Source: Deltaproteobacteria bacterium
GTDB lineage: Bacteria; Desulfobacterota; Deferrimicrobia; Deferrimicrobiales; Deferrimicrobiaceae
Direction: 5' to 3'
DNA: 6,911 nucleotides
Assembly: GCA_017889845.1 (NCBI GenBank)
Contig: JAGGAJ010000094.1
Coordinates: 1-6,911 of the forward strand
The translations under genes and the position numbers were made by a program. A model generated the notes under the pieces. It did no database searches, was not told where the DNA came from, and saw only the letters and a program-made list of their open reading frames with translations. Numbering within the stretch: the stretch's first letter is position 1; each line of letters opens with the position of its first letter. Shown here in pieces: positions 5,947 through 6,911 of this stretch.

Positions 5947-6480
5947 TCAGTTCCCGCCGAAGTCCACCTCGAGCCGGTACGGCATTCCGCCGGCCTCGAG
6001 GATGGTGAACTCTTCCGCGGCGCAAGGCTCGTCGCCGCACGTCGACGGCAGACTCCCCGTCTCCATCGCGAGGCTGTACTCCCACGTGCCCTCCGCGGGA
6101 GCCGCCACCGTCACCGGCGGATTCGGCTCGAAGGGCTGGGACGGGAGGGTGCCCTCATCCATGGCGGCCAGGTATTCTACGGTCCCCCACGCCGGGACCG
6201 GTTCCGGGGCGTTCGGCACCCCGAGGTAATATAGCTGCCATGCATGGAGCGGTTCCACGTTGCCGTACGACCGCGCCGTTGCGGCCTCCATCTGGTCGCT
6301 GGCCACGATGCCCGCTACGGGCGACCTTCCGTGCTGCGGCAGAGGATAGCACTCGATCGCATCCATCAGGTATTCACAGCTTTCCGGGGCAGGGGGGGGT
6401 TCCGCCGGTACCGCCACGCCACCCCACAGGAGCAGCCCCATGCACGCCAGGACCATCGCGTTACGGATTACCGTTTTCAT
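5947..6480 (-). CDS. Small exported protein of unknown family with an internal repeat
   Basis: A 177-aa protein that I do not recognise. Residues 1-26 form a Sec signal peptide: M-K-T-x-x-R basic start, hydrophobic core (about 8-24) and a probable cleavage after V-P-A26. The mature part (about 151 aa) is acidic and Pro/Glu/Ala-rich, with Trp at 81, 98 and 133. It has two close cysteine pairs (C35/C44 and C148/C153) that could form disulfides in an extracytoplasmic compartment. Residues 96-114 and 128-146 are a 19-residue repeat with 12 identities. A looser third copy sits at 36-48, next to the first cysteine pair. The ATG at 6480 has a good Shine-Dalgarno (GGGAGG, 6494-6489, 8-nt spacer). The signal peptide and this site show that this strand, not the overlapping + strand open frame, is coding. 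A 246-bp non-coding leader separates it from a TPR gene on the same strand. Function is unknown; a periplasmic or surface protein is the most I can say. Confidence 0.78.
   Translation of the reverse strand: MKTVIRNAMVLACMGLLLWGGVAVPAEPPPAPESCEYLMDAIECYPLPQHGRSPVAGIVASDQMEAATARSYGNVEPLHAWQLYYLGVPNAPEPVPAWGTVEYLAAMDEGTLPSQPFEPNPPVTVAAPAEGTWEYSLAMETGSLPSTCGDEPCAAEEFTILEAGGMPYRLEVDFGGN
6043..6099 (-). repeat. Internal protein repeat, copy B (residues 128-146)
   Basis: It aligns without gaps to residues 96-114 of the same protein. The shared consensus is P-A-x-G-T-x-E-Y-x-x-A-M-[DE]-x-G-[TS]-L-P-S, with 12 of 19 identical. The DNA copies have clearly diverged, so the duplication is old or under protein-level selection. 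Confidence 0.75.
6139..6195 (-). repeat. Internal protein repeat, copy A (residues 96-114)
   Basis: Partner of copy B, starting 32 residues earlier in the protein. A degenerate relative lies at residues 36-48 (E-Y-L-M-D-A-I-E then L-P, needing one inserted residue). This suggests the mature protein is built from two or three E-Y-x-x-A-M units. Confidence 0.75.
6334..6384 (-). repeat. Possible degenerate third copy of the E-Y-x-x-A repeat
   Basis: Around residues 33-49 of the exported protein, E36-Y37-L-M-D-A-I-E then P46-L-P loosely follows the repeat found at 96-114 and 128-146. One extra residue is needed before L-P, and G is replaced by C44. Resemblance only. Confidence 0.35.
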
Positions 6481-6488
6481 CTTCCTCT

Positions 6489-6494
6489 CCTCCC
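6489..6494 (-). promoter_or_regulatory. Shine-Dalgarno of the exported-protein gene
   Basis: On the - strand GGGAGG lies 8 nt before ATG 6480, in a purine-rich run. It confirms the start and the coding strand. Confidence 0.8.
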
Positions 6495-6527
6495 TTCCAT
6501 GATCCGATGAGTTGGATTGGAGGACTC

Positions 6528-6561
6528 CGACCGCACGCCATCACGGCGGGCGTTCCGGTCG
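6528..6561 (-). other. Imperfect hairpin in the leader, just upstream of the RBS
   Basis: CGACCG (6528-6533) pairs with CGGTCG (6556-6561), and inside it CGCC (6536-6539) pairs with GGCG (6545-6548) around the loop ATCAC. The internal loop is asymmetric (2 and 7 nt). Its 6556-6558 part is also needed for the competing pair TTCCGG (6553-6558) with CCGGAA (6575-6580), so the two folds exclude each other. Confidence 0.35.
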
Positions 6562-6657
6562 CTGTCAGATCGCTCCGGAAAAACGTTGCAGGGGGTTACG
6601 GAACCGAATTGACTGGGGGGGGAAAGACCCGTTTCGCGGCGAAGGAGTTTCATCCCG

Positions 6658-6680
6658 CACCTTCCTTTCCCCGGAAGGTG
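6658..6680 (-). terminator. Perfect 8-bp hairpin after the TPR gene, terminator- or attenuator-like
   Basis: Arms 6658-6665 and 6673-6680 pair perfectly around a 7-nt loop. It lies 46 bp past the TPR stop codon on the - strand. No T-run follows, so intrinsic termination is uncertain. If transcription starts near 6717 it also lies about 40 nt into the exported-protein leader and could act there. Confidence 0.4.
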
Positions 6681-6723
6681 AACGGTTGTCCGAAGGTTGC
6701 CGTGCTCGCTTCCTACTGACTAT

Positions 6724-6752
6724 ATATTAACGAATCCCGATATCCATTTCAA
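6724..6752 (-). promoter_or_regulatory. Probable sigma70-type promoter for the exported-protein gene
   Basis: On the - strand TTGAAA (6752-6747, five of six to the -35 consensus) and TAATAT (6729-6724, four of six to the -10) are separated by exactly 17 bp. The AT-rich -10 (TATATATTAA on +) is striking in this GC-rich DNA. The promoter overlaps the last codons and stop of the TPR gene. It predicts a start near 6717 and a leader of about 237 nt. Confidence 0.48.
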
Positions 6753-6911
6753 GGTGCCGGCCGAGGGCCAGGTACGATTTGGCCAGCCCCGCCCTTGCCC
6801 GGGGATTCCCGGGAGCAAGTTCCACCGCTTTGCGGAACTCCCGGATTGCCCCCTCGATGTCACCCGAGGCGTAATAGGTGGAGGCAAGGTTTCCCCGCAT
6901 GGCCGGGTTCC
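6727..6911 (-). CDS. TPR-repeat protein, C-terminal fragment
   Basis: The last 60 codons of a - strand gene that continues past the window edge; the stop TAA is at 6729-6727. The visible part reads as one TPR unit: N-P-A-M, then L-A-S-T-Y-Y-A-S-G-D, A-I-R-E-F-R-K-A-V-E-L-A-P-G-N-P. This fits the 34-residue pattern with Y, G-D, A-I, F, K-A and P-x-N-P in place. A second unit's first helix follows (A-R-A-G-L-A-K-S-Y-L-A-L-G) and then a short tail (H-L-E-M-D-I-G-I-R). TPRs are helical-pair scaffolds for protein-protein contacts; the partner and cell location cannot be told without the N-terminus. It is on the same strand as the exported-protein gene, but a 246-bp gap with a hairpin and its own promoter makes one simple operon unlikely. 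Confidence 0.85.
   Translation of the reverse strand, partial: NPAMRGNLASTYYASGDIEGAIREFRKAVELAPGNPRARAGLAKSYLALGRHLEMDIGIR

Larger units (their letters stand above)
6481..6726 (-). other. Non-coding leader region upstream of the exported-protein gene
   Basis: These 246 bp separate the exported-protein ATG from the stop of the TPR gene. No open frame here looks real: the + strand frame at 6512-6730 has no recognisable domain and shadows this region. It contains a perfect 8-bp hairpin (6658-6680), a run of eight G (6615-6622 on +), an imperfect hairpin (6528-6561) and the pair TTCCGG/CCGGAA (6553-6580). With the promoter near 6724-6752 it would form a 5' UTR of about 237 nt. I compared it by eye with common riboswitch cores (GEMM/c-di-GMP, cobalamin, TPP, glycine) and found no match. 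Confidence 0.5.

Noticed and set aside
5815..6234. ATG 5815 preceded by AGGAGGG, opening a frame of about 140 aa antisense to the exported-protein gene
   Set aside because: The spacer is only about 1 nt, the frame runs through the long hairpin, and the product is Arg-rich and featureless. The opposite strand has a signal peptide, an RBS and a protein-level repeat.
6436..6480. Possible lipobox (V-L-A-C13) in the exported protein's signal peptide
   Set aside because: Leu at -2 is atypical, and a long hydrophobic stretch continues after C13. Signal peptidase I cleavage after V-P-A26 fits much better.
6557..6590. Sigma54-like GG...GC element on the + strand (CCGGAAAAACGTTGCAG)
   Set aside because: The spacing between GG and GC is 9 nt instead of 10, the flanking bases match poorly, and no gene lies downstream in that direction.
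6697..6726. + strand promoter TTGCCG-N18-TATATA
   Set aside because: It would read antisense into the TPR gene with no + strand gene following. The - strand reading of the same AT patch gives a better match.
6481..6726. c-di-GMP (GEMM) or other known riboswitch in the leader
   Set aside because: The conserved core strings of GEMM, cobalamin, TPP and glycine riboswitches are not present on either strand as far as I can see by eye.
6512..6730. 72-aa + strand open frame in the leader region
   Set aside because: No RBS of note and no recognisable domain. The other strand explains the region as a leader with a promoter.

Overview
This is a GC-rich chromosomal stretch of about 6.9 kb. It carries a compact + strand gene run, then a convergent junction, then two - strand genes. 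The base composition, the pgk-ligA-acyP-amrS order, a TPR protein and a small exported protein suggest an anaerobic or deltaproteobacteria-like lineage (Desulfuromonadota or relatives). That placement is inference from gene content and style; the window has no marker such as rRNA. I see no transposase, integrase, CRISPR array, tRNA or phage gene, so it looks like core genome rather than an island.

Layout of the + strand block. Positions 1-113 hold the C-terminal end of a CPBP-type membrane protease. Its stop overlaps by 4 bases the GTG start of a 368-aa RMD1/DUF155-like protein with a C-terminal membrane anchor (110-1216). After a 70-bp gap with a strong Shine-Dalgarno come pgk (1287-2471), ligA (2498-4543), acyP (4546-4827) and amrS (4805-5809). 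The last four are packed with gaps of 26 and 2 bp and then a 23-bp overlap, so they are very likely one transcript. It mixes glycolysis (phosphoglycerate kinase), DNA replication/repair (NAD-dependent ligase), acyl-phosphate hydrolysis and an uncharacterised radical-SAM enzyme of the AmmeMemoRadiSam set. The amrA/amrB partner genes are not in the window.

Convergent junction (5810-5946). It holds a G-rich tract with nested short inverted repeats, a long hairpin (18-bp stem, 5-nt loop, no T-tract) and a perfect 12-bp palindrome just past the stop of the opposing gene. The long hairpin pairs fully only in the + strand RNA, so it most likely ends the amrS transcript.

Minus-strand block. Positions 5947-6480 encode a 177-aa exported protein that I do not recognise. 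It has a Sec signal peptide and a 19-residue internal repeat (consensus P-A-x-G-T-x-E-Y-x-x-A-M-x-x-G-[TS]-L-P-S). Upstream lies a 246-bp non-coding stretch. A good sigma70-like promoter (TTGAAA-N17-TAATAT) sits at the very end of the next gene, a TPR protein truncated by the window edge (6727-6911). If that promoter is used, the exported protein's mRNA has a leader of about 237 nt with several potential hairpins. Some of these are mutually exclusive and lie just upstream of the ribosome binding site.

No clearly new multi-gene system is evident. The best leads are the repeat-bearing exported protein with its long leader, the protease/RMD1-like pair, and amrS separated from its usual partners.
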